9,901 bases of DNA from UBA1562 sp041653955 (GTDB lineage: Bacteria; Omnitrophota; Gorgyraeia; Gygaellales; Profunditerraquicolaceae). The notes below the pieces were generated by a model. It had not been told where the DNA came from. It searched no databases and saw only the letters and a list, made by a program, of their open reading frames with translations. Shown in pieces: positions 1 through 6,500 of this stretch (position 1 is the stretch's first letter; each line of letters starts with the position of its first letter). Where the stretch lies: assembly GCA_041653955.1 (NCBI GenBank), contig JBAZEH010000042.1:1-9901 (forward strand), given 5' to 3'. Both the position numbers and the translations under genes were made by a program.

Positions 1-1006
1 TGAAAGCCACAAAAGCCAATATAAGCGGCATCCACCCCAAATATAACGTATGCTCGGTCAGGCTTACGCCGTATAAAGAGGAACCTATGAACTGTTCCGT
101 GAACCCGCCAAAAAAAGGATGGACTATTGCCGGGAGGAAATAACTTAACGGACGCGCTGATTGAGCAAACAGGTCGTTAAAGTTCTTTACATATGTCCTT
201 GAAACGAATGAGGAGTTATCCGGGGTTACCAGCATATTGCTGAAGACGCTGCGCAGTTGAGGAAGAAGAATAACCAGGGTTACCAGGGTAACTATTGCTA
301 TTCCTTTTATGTACGGGAGGTCTTCTGTGAAAAAATTAATCTCCCCCGATACCTTTTTTTTCCATCCGTAACATAAGGCGTAGACTATAAAAGCTGCCAC
401 CGCGATAACGGTAGCGTACATAATAGAGTAATCAAAAGAAAAAAGAAGAAGTATGCTTACGACTGCGAACAAGATATTCCTGCGCGAATCCCTCTCTTTA
501 AGTATTATGAACGCCAGGAGGCATAAAGGTATGAACTCGGTGTAAGTCAGGCTTAGATGCTGCCATCCACGCACAAACTGATAGGGAGAGAAAGCAAAAA
601 TAAGCGCGGAAAATAATGAAGCGGACCTTACGCCAGTCATATAAAAAGATAATAAATAGACAAAAAGGCCCGCCAGTATGAAATTTACGATTATCTGTAT
701 ATTGTAAGCGAATGCAGGTGTAACGGTATGGGCCAGAATGCTCCTTATGGATTCATGAAGATAATAGAAGGTGCCTGTTTTATGCATATCAAAACCATAC
801 GGATAAGCTATCAGGTCAGTAAAATTCATAGATAGCCCGTCTTTTATGGAAGATTTTATCCGCCAGTAATCCCACAGGGTCCCGAACGTTTCATCTGTTG
901 AGAAAAATGCGGGTATGCAGGTATTCATCCTTAGTATAAGCGGAAATGTCATCGCGATGGTTATTATGATCAAAACGATAGTTACGGCCAACAGGTCTTT
1001 TTTCAT
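1..1006 (-). CDS. Large polytopic membrane protein, GT-C/YfhO-like, N-terminal part (3' end beyond the window)
   Basis: An open frame of 335 codons runs without a stop from ATG 1004-1006 to the left edge of the window. It begins MKKDLLAVTIVLIIITIAM. Hydrophobic segments lie at about residues 5-25, 98-120, 128-147, 152-170, 177-210, 234-250 and 321-335. The first periplasmic loop carries an acidic pair in STDETFGTLWDYW (D38, E39), as expected of the catalytic Asp/Glu in loop 1 of GT-C glycosyltransferases. The segment AFSPYQFVRGWQHLSLTYTEFIPL (138-161) is typical of large YfhO/PMT-like membrane proteins. Such enzymes use polyprenyl-phosphate sugars and transfer to the outer face of the membrane; activity here is inferred. 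A GGGAG site 9 nt upstream and an ATGA overlap with the methyltransferase stop support the start. The predicted full length cannot be determined. Confidence 0.85.
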   Translation of the reverse strand, partial: MKKDLLAVTIVLIIITIAMTFPLILRMNTCIPAFFSTDETFGTLWDYWRIKSSIKDGLSMNFTDLIAYPYGFDMHKTGTFYYLHESIRSILAHTVTPAFAYNIQIIVNFILAGLFVYLLSFYMTGVRSASLFSALIFAFSPYQFVRGWQHLSLTYTEFIPLCLLAFIILKERDSRRNILFAVVSILLLFSFDYSIMYATVIAVAAFIVYALCYGWKKKVSGEINFFTEDLPYIKGIAIVTLVTLVILLPQLRSVFSNMLVTPDNSSFVSRTYVKNFNDLFAQSARPLSYFLPAIVHPFFGGFTEQFIGSSLYGVSLTEHTLYLGWMPLILAFVAF

Positions 1007-1731
1007 GTCTTTAGGCTCCCGCCAGTCTTACAACAGATAAAACAAAGCGTAGAAGCCAGGCTCCTGCTCAACTGAGATAATCTCTCAAATATCCCTACTA
1101 TTCCTGAATTCAAGAGATAGGGATGCCCGTAGCTGAATGAGTTTTTGACGCTAAAGCCGTGCAACGCGATGAGCTCTTTAAGCGCAGGATAAGTAAAAAT
1201 CCTCAGATGCCCTCCTATAGCTCCTTCCTTCTCCTCTGCGAGCTTGCCGCAATAAAGCTTCCCTACATTATTCTTATTGCTCACTTCAGTAAAATGCGGC
1301 TGATAACCCAATAAAAGTATAATCCTGTTATACCAGGCAGCGAGATTGGGAGTAGTGACCACAAACACGCCATCATTTTTAAGGACACGCGAAACTTCAT
1401 CAAGAAGATTATCCGGGTCTAAAAGATGCTCTATGACATGGTTACAGAATACCAGGTCAAAGCTGCTATCTTTAAAAGGAAGCTTTCTCCCCGTATCCAT
1501 ATTCGCCAACATGACATTCGGAATGGCCGAGACCTTCAATTCATCCGCATTTATATCCAGGCCGAATACGGACTTCGTATTAAAGCTGTCAGAAAGAAAA
1601 GCCGCCACCTTACCTGGACCGGAACCGCAATCCAGTATATTCGCCCCCTCTTTCACCCCGTATCTTTTTGCTTCACGTATTATCCTGTCAATACCGGTAG
1701 GAAGCATGCCGTAAGAAATATGTTCCTTCAT
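1003..1731 (-). CDS. Class I SAM-dependent methyltransferase
   Basis: A 242-residue methyltransferase of the Methyltransf_11/UbiE-like type. Motif I is ILDCGSGPGKVAAFL (32-46); the ribose-binding acid is D59 in VFGLDINAD; motif IV/V appears as FDLVFCNHVIEHLLDPDNLL (91-110), followed by LKNDGVFVVTTPN (117-129). The HVIEHL-plus-TTPN pattern is common among methyltransferases in O-antigen and exopolysaccharide clusters, where they may O-methylate sugars or act on lipid-linked intermediates; the substrate is unknown. I chose ATG 1729-1731 as start because it forms an ATGA overlap with the small membrane protein and has AGGAG 7 nt upstream. An in-frame ATG at 1768-1770 would add 13 residues but has no ribosome site and would lie deeper in the upstream gene. 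The TGA stop overlaps the next ATG as ATGA. Confidence 0.88.
   Translation of the reverse strand: MKEHISYGMLPTGIDRIIREAKRYGVKEGANILDCGSGPGKVAAFLSDSFNTKSVFGLDINADELKVSAIPNVMLANMDTGRKLPFKDSSFDLVFCNHVIEHLLDPDNLLDEVSRVLKNDGVFVVTTPNLAAWYNRIILLLGYQPHFTEVSNKNNVGKLYCGKLAEEKEGAIGGHLRIFTYPALKELIALHGFSVKNSFSYGHPYLLNSGIVGIFERLSQLSRSLASTLCFICCKTGGSLKT
1016..1020 (-). promoter_or_regulatory. Shine-Dalgarno GGGAG for the membrane protein gene
   Basis: GGGAG on the minus strand lies 9 nt before the ATG at 1004-1006, inside the last codons of the preceding methyltransferase. It supports real translation of the membrane protein that is cut by the window edge. Confidence 0.55.
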
Positions 1732-1916
1732 CTTCTTGCTCCTGTCCTGATAAATACAAGACCTACCCATAAGATCACCGAAGATAAGGAAAATATAAAT
1801 AACGCCGCGAAGGCCGCGGCTACAACAGGATACTTCAAAGAAACTGATATCCCCAGAAGAAATAAAAACGCGGCCGCCATGACCAGCGCTAACCCGTATA
1901 TCTTATTTTTCAACAT
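1728..1916 (-). CDS. Small two-helix membrane protein of unknown function
   Basis: A 62-residue hydrophobic protein not recognised as a member of any family. Two membrane helices are evident, about residues 5-26 (KIYGLALVMAAAFLFLLGIS) and 30-56 (VVAAAFAALFIFSLSSVILW and following), separated by a short SLKYP turn; the C-terminus is basic (RTGARR), so both ends are probably cytoplasmic. The ATG at 1914-1916 lies 4 nt after the HPr-kinase-like gene stop and is preceded by an AAAGG element about 9 nt upstream, a reasonable ribosome site. Its TGA overlaps the ATG of the following methyltransferase as ATGA (if that gene starts at 1731). Such tight coupling on both sides argues that it is translated. 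It may be an assembly or membrane-anchoring partner of neighbouring enzymes, but the sequence does not show this. Confidence 0.65.
   Translation of the reverse strand: MLKNKIYGLALVMAAAFLFLLGISVSLKYPVVAAAFAALFIFSLSSVILWVGLVFIRTGARR
1739..1743 (-). promoter_or_regulatory. Shine-Dalgarno AGGAG that decides the methyltransferase start
   Basis: AGGAG on the minus strand with a 7-nt spacer before the ATG at 1729-1731. No comparable element precedes the alternative upstream ATG at 1768-1770. The site therefore favours the 242-residue form of the methyltransferase. Confidence 0.7.
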
Positions 1917-1920
1917 ATCT

Positions 1921-2907
1921 TCACGCCTTTAGTTCAGCTGCGATCTCTTCATATATACCCTTTATCTCTTTGATCCTGAATGAATAGATAAAGGCCTTAT
2001 CCGCTCCTTCCGCTATACCGCGCGCTATCTCACGAAACTTAGCGTGCAGGCTGCTTAAGTCAAAATCATCGCTGGCGCAAGAGTATGTCTGTAGCAAAGA
2101 ATTGGAAAGGAACGGAAATTCATTCTCCGTAAGAATAATAAGCCTTTTTACGGCTTCTTTCTTGTCTATCTGCTTGAGCCCGCCGTTACTGTTGACCGCT
2201 CGCTCCAGGAAAAAGAGGTAATTTATCGCGGTCGAATCCTTGCGCTGTTCTCCCGGAAATATACGCGTAGTATTTATCCAGATTACCGGCTCAAAAAGAA
2301 AGGGCAACAGAAATGAGCGCGCCTTACAAAAGAACATCCAGACCTTCTCCTTAAGGGTGAGCCTGATATCCAACTCCCTGACCGAATACGGGCTTAACGC
2401 GCTCATCCCGAAGAACGCTTTAGCGTCCTTGCCTTCTCCGGCGAGAACATATTCGTCGGAAAGGAGCCTGGCAAACCCTGCCCTGACCATGCCGAAAGAA
2501 AGATACGTTTTCCCGGTGTTAGGAAACGCTAAAAACAGGATTCCCTTCCCTTTCATATCAATACACCCGGAATGCAAAAATATCTTACTCTGTTCGATCA
2601 ACCTGATAAGCAGGATCTCGCGGAATAAATAGGAAAAATTTATACCACCCCTAAGAACGGTAGGCAACCTCAGGAACCAAGAAGAAACAGATATAGCGAC
2701 ATTCGGAAGAAAGCCCTCTAACCATAAGTTGTAACGGAAAGATAAAAGGCAGCTCAAAGTAAAATTCATCGTTTTCCCTGTTGTAATAAAAATCCCCCAC
2801 CCTCCTGAAAGCTGACTTATCCACTTTAATACGAAAACTTTTGGTCGCAGTAACGGTAGGCAGCCCCTCCGGAGTTTTAGGTACGCAAAAATAAGAAAGA
2901 AACTCAT
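1921..2907 (-). CDS. HPr kinase/phosphorylase-like P-loop protein, C-terminal part (frame-shifted from its N-terminus)
   Basis: The open frame spans 328 codons, but the real protein part probably starts around 2712, after the frameshift, leaving about 263 residues. A hydrophobic LFREILLIRL stretch leads to IFLHSGCI (residues 109-116 of this frame) and the Walker A loop LAFPNTGKTYLS (126-137). The first loop glycine is replaced by Ala (A-F-P-N-T-G-K-T). LLSDEYVLAG (148-157) resembles the acidic Walker B/SDD segment of HPr kinase-like enzymes. A block VIWINTTRIFPGE (208-220) followed by INYLFFLERA (228-237) is, as I recall, common in this family. Expected chemistry is ATP-dependent phosphorylation, but the substrate is unknown: the similarity is to the P-loop core and does not imply HPr as target. 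No convincing ribosome site precedes the frame's first Met at 2905-2907, and the upstream ~65 codons are out-of-frame shadow of the N-terminal part. The TGA stop is 4 nt before the next gene. Confidence 0.7.
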   Translation of the reverse strand: MSFFLIFAYLKLRRGCLPLLRPKVFVLKWISQLSGGWGIFITTGKTMNFTLSCLLSFRYNLWLEGFLPNVAISVSSWFLRLPTVLRGGINFSYLFREILLIRLIEQSKIFLHSGCIDMKGKGILFLAFPNTGKTYLSFGMVRAGFARLLSDEYVLAGEGKDAKAFFGMSALSPYSVRELDIRLTLKEKVWMFFCKARSFLLPFLFEPVIWINTTRIFPGEQRKDSTAINYLFFLERAVNSNGGLKQIDKKEAVKRLIILTENEFPFLSNSLLQTYSCASDDFDLSSLHAKFREIARGIAEGADKAFIYSFRIKEIKGIYEEIAAELKA

Positions 2908-2977
2908 TTATCTCTTTGATATTCGTTTTAACCGCTACCAGACCATGCAGATCATACTCCTTCATTTCTTTACGCAT
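2651..2977 (-). CDS. HPr-kinase-like protein, N-terminal fragment before an apparent frameshift
   Basis: The open frame is 108 codons, but only about the first 88 residues look authentic. They run from MRKEMKEYDLHGLVAVKTN through DFYYNRENDEFYFELPFIF to LMVRG. A YDLHG-type beginning followed by a beta-strand domain is what I expect at the N-terminus of HPr-kinase-like P-loop proteins of polysaccharide and peptide-modification clusters. After LMVRG this frame becomes unconvincing (LSSECRYICFFLVPEVAYRS, then stop), while the frame one base further continues with plausible FLPNVAISVSS and leads into the P-loop. Removing one G from the GGG at 2714-2716 (C on the plus strand) would fuse both parts into a protein of about 351 residues. 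The ATG at 2975-2977 overlaps the upstream GT2 stop by 8 nt and has a GGCGGAG element close upstream. I read this as one gene with a single-base insertion, or possibly a sequencing or assembly error. Confidence 0.7.
   Translation of the reverse strand: MRKEMKEYDLHGLVAVKTNIKEINEFLSYFCVPKTPEGLPTVTATKSFRIKVDKSAFRRVGDFYYNRENDEFYFELPFIFPLQLMVRGLSSECRYICFFLVPEVAYRS
2714..2716 (-). other. Probable frameshift junction (extra G in a GGG run) in the HPr-kinase-like gene
   Basis: On the minus strand the codons ATG GTT AGA GGG CTT read M-V-R-G-L, after which the frame loses protein-like character. If one G of the GGG is dropped, the reading becomes M-V-R-G-F-L-P-N-V-A-I and runs uninterrupted through the Walker A motif to the stop at 1921. 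The two frames differ by +1. A short homopolymer is a typical site for a replication slip or a base-calling indel. A programmed +1 frameshift is possible in principle, but no stimulatory element was recognised. Confidence 0.65.
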
Positions 2978-3941
2978 AATCTCCGCCTTTAATTATTTTA
3001 GGTCCACAAAATAAACCGTCCCTTACGCCTTCTATGAAACCTGCGATAAAAGAAATCCTCTGCTTCGCGTTATATCCCGGCTGAGGAAGCAGCTGGGATA
3101 GAAGATAAAGATGGAAAAATAAAGGAAAATAAAGGAGTAAATATACTATATACGAGATACTGTTTGAGTGCTTCCTCTGGAATATAATGCGGTTCCTCCC
3201 CATATTATAGGCATTCTCCACCCTCCTGAATCTTAAAGAAGAAAAACTCAGAGTATTTATCTTCTCTACTCTGTGGAATATATCAGCCCCAAAAAGAGAG
3301 TATATCTTAAAACCTGCTTTCTTCGCTCTGATACAAAGGTCCGCTTCATCCAGGTCTATGGGAAAATTGGCTTCATCAAAAATACCTATTTTACGAATCA
3401 CCTCCGCGGCTACCATGAACGCGTTGGATACTTCAGATACTTCAAGTGCACCCTCCGGAATTTCCCCTCTCTTGCGGTTCAAAAATAAGTTTACGGTAAA
3501 ACTGTTATGATAATTCCTTGCCGCTCCGGCATCAAGAACCCTGTCGCGCCTGTCATAATAGAATGCTACCGGAGAGATAATGCCCGCCTTCTCTTCCCTT
3601 TTAAATGCCCGTACGAGAGAAAGAATAGTCGTCCCAGTAACCACATTATCATCGTCTATAAAGAAGAACAGATCCCCCTTCGCTTCCTTTATCCCCATAT
3701 TGCGGCTCTTGGAAAGCGCGCATTCTTCATGATTAACCAGTAACCGCGGACGCATGCCTTCCTCTTCTATCTTATCTATAAGCGGAGTATAATCAACGCC
3801 CCTGGTGTCATTGTCTACAATGATAATCTCTATATTCCTGTAAACATTGACACCTGTCAGCGAATCAATAAGCTCCCCTAATTCTTTCGGGCGGTTGAAT
3901 GTCGGAATAATAACGCTTACTAACGGTTCTTCTTCACGCAT
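2970..3941 (-). CDS. Family 2 glycosyltransferase with C-terminal membrane helix
   Basis: A 323-residue GT2. It opens with PLVSVIIPTFNRPKEL (6-21), has a VDNDTRG donor loop (42-48), then ECALSKSRNMGIKEAKGD (73-90), and the DxD motif as FIDDDNV (94-100). In the acceptor half, SNAFMVAAEVIRKIGIFDE (172-190) is followed by DLDEADLCIRAKKAGF (196-211), which carries the expected acidic pair. This arrangement is typical of rhamnosyl/galactosyl-type GT2 enzymes of cell-surface glycan clusters. Residues ~261-284 form a strongly hydrophobic helix (YIVYLLLYFPLFFHLYLL), so the enzyme is probably tethered to the cytoplasmic membrane. The ATG at 3939-3941 overlaps the radical SAM stop by 8 nt, and its own stop overlaps the next gene's ATG by 8 nt. 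There is no good ribosome site, which points to translational coupling. Specificity cannot be read from the sequence. Confidence 0.9.
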   Translation of the reverse strand: MREEEPLVSVIIPTFNRPKELGELIDSLTGVNVYRNIEIIIVDNDTRGVDYTPLIDKIEEEGMRPRLLVNHEECALSKSRNMGIKEAKGDLFFFIDDDNVVTGTTILSLVRAFKREEKAGIISPVAFYYDRRDRVLDAGAARNYHNSFTVNLFLNRKRGEIPEGALEVSEVSNAFMVAAEVIRKIGIFDEANFPIDLDEADLCIRAKKAGFKIYSLFGADIFHRVEKINTLSFSSLRFRRVENAYNMGRNRIIFQRKHSNSISYIVYLLLYFPLFFHLYLLSQLLPQPGYNAKQRISFIAGFIEGVRDGLFCGPKIIKGGDYA

Positions 3942-5487
3942 ATCGGAGTTTTCGTTTAAGAAGCCTTATATTCCTGTTAAAGAGCTTAATATCTATATTC
4001 TCAAAGACGCGCTTGAATATTATGCGGATGAACCAAAGGGAATCTTCTGCCTGCCCGAGCTTAATGCGCACAAGTATCTTGATCATTATGCTCAATAACA
4101 GAGGAGGATGGAACCTCGGCCCCAAGAATATCTTCTTCCTTATTATCTTATCCATCCACGATTGCGGCAATAAAGGCAAAAGGTGCAGCAGGAAAGCGAT
4201 ATTCGCGAATACCCTTTCTTTCGCAAAAGAATATTCTCCGCCTACCCCGACTACCATGGCGGTAGATGTCTCCCCCTTATTTATCTTATCAACCATCTCT
4301 TTATCAAGTATCCCTGCGTCCCTGGCTATATCAATTATCTTCGTCCTGGGATAATAAATGAGCCAGAAAACATTTATTATAGAAGGCCTTATTTCATTAT
4401 AGAATTTAAGCGCCTCTATCTCTTCATCCTCTGTCTCATGCGGTATATTCAATATGTGGTCAAACCAAAATGTAAGCCCGGCTTCTTTGCAGGCATTGGC
4501 AGCCCTGCGTATCTGCTCATTGCTCCCCGGCCTATCCAACACTTCCTTCCTTATCCTTTCGGATGCGCTCTGCACCCCTATGCCGATCCGGTAACATCCG
4601 GCCTCTTTCAGTATCCTCGTCTTTTCGCTGTCAATGGTACTCGGGTATCCGGTGCAATGAAAAGGGAGCCCTATTTTATCCTTATAAAGAGAAGAGAACT
4701 CACGGAGCCACTCGGTATTATAAGTAAAGGTATCGTCAAAGAAACTGATCGTCTTAAGCTTAAAGGGAAGCGTCTTCCTGGCGTACTCCAGCTCATCTAT
4801 TACATTTTGGGGGCTCCTGCGGCGCACGTACGATTGTCCTTTCGCCGACATCCTGTTGATGGCGTCACTTGCGCAATAAGTGCATTTAAAAGGACACCCT
4901 CTTCCCGACAATATACCGTAGTGCCCGGTTATGCTCGGCTGCTTTTCATAAAAAATAAGCTTATCAGGAAAAGGTAATGAATCTAGGTCGCTCACCAGAG
5001 GGCGCACGTCATTTTTAATAACTTCTCCCTTATCTTTAAACCAAAGGTTCCTGATCCCGTGATTTACTTGCGACTTCTCCATGCTTTCTACTAACTCGAT
5101 AATAGCCCCTTCCCCCTCCCCTACGCATATCATATCCACACAGTCATTTTTGATAACTTCATCCGGCACCATGGTCACGTGCGGGCCCCCAAAGATCACC
5201 GGGACACCTATCTTCTTTTTTATGCGCCCCGCCATATCCACTGCCCAACGGTACTGGTCAGTAAGCACCGAGAAAGCGATCAGGTCTGGGCGTATATATT
5301 CAATCTCCTCGATCAGCTTATCTTTAACATCAAAGAGCCTGGCGAGCGTTTTGCTCTGTATCTCCATACAGTCAAAAAGCCGTGTATCGTATATCATAAA
5401 TGTCTCGTGGCCCTGCCCCTTCAGTAGGCTGGACATAATACCTATAGCAAGGCTCTCAAATTCTGATTGAACAAAAACTATTCTCAT
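3934..5487 (-). CDS. Radical SAM protein with N-terminal B12-binding-like domain
   Basis: A 517-residue two-domain enzyme. Residues 1-~140 form a cobalamin-binding-like flavodoxin fold with a short S-V-L motif at 73-75 and GGPHVT (100-105). The lower-ligand DxHxxG motif is absent; the corresponding strand reads MIYDTRLFD (31-39). The radical SAM TIM-barrel core follows with the cluster motif GRGCPFKCTYC (C198, C202, C205; CX3CX2C), which binds the 4Fe-4S cluster that cleaves SAM. Further family features are FFDDTFTYN (249-257), GIGVQSASERI (302-312) and NIPHETEDE (347-355). A hydrophobic C-terminal region (about 427-480) may sit at the membrane. The reaction is unknown; such proteins in polysaccharide clusters are usually annotated only to superfamily, with C-methylation, epimerisation or lipid modification as possibilities. 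It begins 2 nt after the preceding GT2 and overlaps the next start by 8 nt. The start is the first Met, with a weak ribosome site. Confidence 0.92.
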   Translation of the reverse strand: MRIVFVQSEFESLAIGIMSSLLKGQGHETFMIYDTRLFDCMEIQSKTLARLFDVKDKLIEEIEYIRPDLIAFSVLTDQYRWAVDMAGRIKKKIGVPVIFGGPHVTMVPDEVIKNDCVDMICVGEGEGAIIELVESMEKSQVNHGIRNLWFKDKGEVIKNDVRPLVSDLDSLPFPDKLIFYEKQPSITGHYGILSGRGCPFKCTYCASDAINRMSAKGQSYVRRRSPQNVIDELEYARKTLPFKLKTISFFDDTFTYNTEWLREFSSLYKDKIGLPFHCTGYPSTIDSEKTRILKEAGCYRIGIGVQSASERIRKEVLDRPGSNEQIRRAANACKEAGLTFWFDHILNIPHETEDEEIEALKFYNEIRPSIINVFWLIYYPRTKIIDIARDAGILDKEMVDKINKGETSTAMVVGVGGEYSFAKERVFANIAFLLHLLPLLPQSWMDKIIRKKIFLGPRFHPPLLLSIMIKILVRIKLGQAEDSLWFIRIIFKRVFENIDIKLFNRNIRLLKRKLRYA

Positions 5488-5489
5488 CT

Positions 5490-6494
5490 TTATATTTCTG
5501 TGACCTGCTTGAATATCTCGCGGAAATATCTGACTATACTCACCGGCGTAGCGATAATACCGGAGAGCTGGCGTATATTTTTATCCCTTAAGAAACAATA
5601 TACATAATATATATTCATAAATAATAAATAGAGGGTGAATCGTGCGGTTTTATCGGGCGTGTTCGACTTAATATTACGCAGGTAAAAAAGTATGAAATTG
5701 TGCATCCGGCTGTACGTACCGCTGCGTGCCTTAAAATTTCCTCCCTTATCTACCAAGTGGTAGATATAGGCCCCGGGATTGAAATACATCTTATGGCCCA
5801 GTCTTTTGACCCTGAATACGCAATCTGCCTCAAAATATTCACTTACGCCCCCGTAACGCTCATCAAAACCGCCAACCTTACGGATAAGATCTAAACGCAT
5901 AGACCAATTACAAGATTCAAGGTAATCCACCTCTTTTATATCCTTTATATTTCTTGAACTCTCATAATTAGATCCTAAAGAAAAAGCCCCGGACCTGAAG
6001 AAACGCGCTACGCCAAAAGGATCGCCTTCCATAAAATAACCGTGATAAAGCTTGCGGAAACCTATCCAAAACGGATTAGAAGAATCCCTGATCTTTTCAT
6101 TAAACAACAAAAGGTCTCTATTACTCATTCTCTCTTGCGGTATTATAGTAGGACCGGTTACGCCCGCGGCGGGGTATCGCGAAAACGCGCTGACTATCTC
6201 TGAAAGCCATCCCTGCGGCAAAGATACGTCGTCATCGGTGCGTGTGAAAATATCCCCATGGCAATACTCCAGCGCCTCGTTCATAGCCGCTACGATACCG
6301 GGACGCTTCTGCCTATGAAAACTCAAGGTAAAATAATCCGCGTAATCACGACAAGCATTTGCTGTCCCATCAGATGAACCGCCGTCAAGTATGACCGCCT
6401 CAAAATCTTTATGCGACTGCTTACGCAGGTCCTCAAAAACCTTCCTTAATGACTCTTCCCTGTTTAATGTCGGTATAACTAATGATATCTTCAT
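5490..6494 (-). CDS. Family 2 glycosyltransferase
   Basis: A 334-residue GT2 of GT-A fold. Residues 1-12 (MKISLVIPTLNR) form the first nucleotide-binding strand; LDGGSSDGT (36-44) is the uridine/guanine loop; the metal-binding acid cluster is TDDDV (86-90). The acceptor region has ESCNWSMR (193-200), then VGGFDERY (207-214) and E222-A-D224 in the place of the catalytic ED motif, followed by FRVKRLGHKMYF. These are the features of rhamnosyl/mannosyl-type GT2 enzymes in O-antigen-like clusters. The C-terminal part (about 270-330) is mixed hydrophobic/basic with a FTLYLLFMNIYYVYCFL stretch that may bind the membrane. The ATG at 6492-6494 has no strong ribosome site (only a TGAG remnant next to it) and starts 6 nt after the methyltransferase stop, so it may rely on coupling. 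Its TAA is 2 nt before the radical SAM start. Donor and acceptor are unknown. Confidence 0.9.
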   Translation of the reverse strand: MKISLVIPTLNREESLRKVFEDLRKQSHKDFEAVILDGGSSDGTANACRDYADYFTLSFHRQKRPGIVAAMNEALEYCHGDIFTRTDDDVSLPQGWLSEIVSAFSRYPAAGVTGPTIIPQERMSNRDLLLFNEKIRDSSNPFWIGFRKLYHGYFMEGDPFGVARFFRSGAFSLGSNYESSRNIKDIKEVDYLESCNWSMRLDLIRKVGGFDERYGGVSEYFEADCVFRVKRLGHKMYFNPGAYIYHLVDKGGNFKARSGTYSRMHNFILFYLRNIKSNTPDKTARFTLYLLFMNIYYVYCFLRDKNIRQLSGIIATPVSIVRYFREIFKQVTEI

Positions 6495-6500
6495 CTCAGA

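Noticed and set aside
271..292. Tandem ACCAGGGT repeat with inverted-repeat character
   Set aside because: It is the coding of a VTLVTLV membrane helix; too short and inside an intact frame to be a regulatory element.
354..361. Run of eight T (A8 on the coding strand, reading AAA AAA AAG) resembling a -1 slippery site
   Set aside because: It simply encodes a lysine run in a membrane-protein loop; the frame continues open and no stimulatory element or alternative product was seen.
1732..1770. Longer methyltransferase start at 1768-1770
   Set aside because: No ribosome site precedes it, whereas ATG 1729-1731 has AGGAG at 7 nt and forms an ATGA overlap with the upstream stop.
1426..1932. Plus-strand open frame of 168 codons across the methyltransferase and the small membrane protein
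   Set aside because: Antisense to well-supported coupled genes, no motifs, low-complexity ending; treated as a shadow.
2720..2907. N-terminal extension of the P-loop frame as a real protein segment
   Set aside because: This stretch is the +1 shadow of the convincing N-terminal fragment; its residues show no domain-like pattern and the start lacks a ribosome site.
4183..4977. Long plus-strand open frame (264 codons) opposite the radical SAM gene
   Set aside because: It lies wholly antisense to a gene with clear catalytic motifs, contains no recognisable domain and has no ribosome site; a codon-composition shadow.
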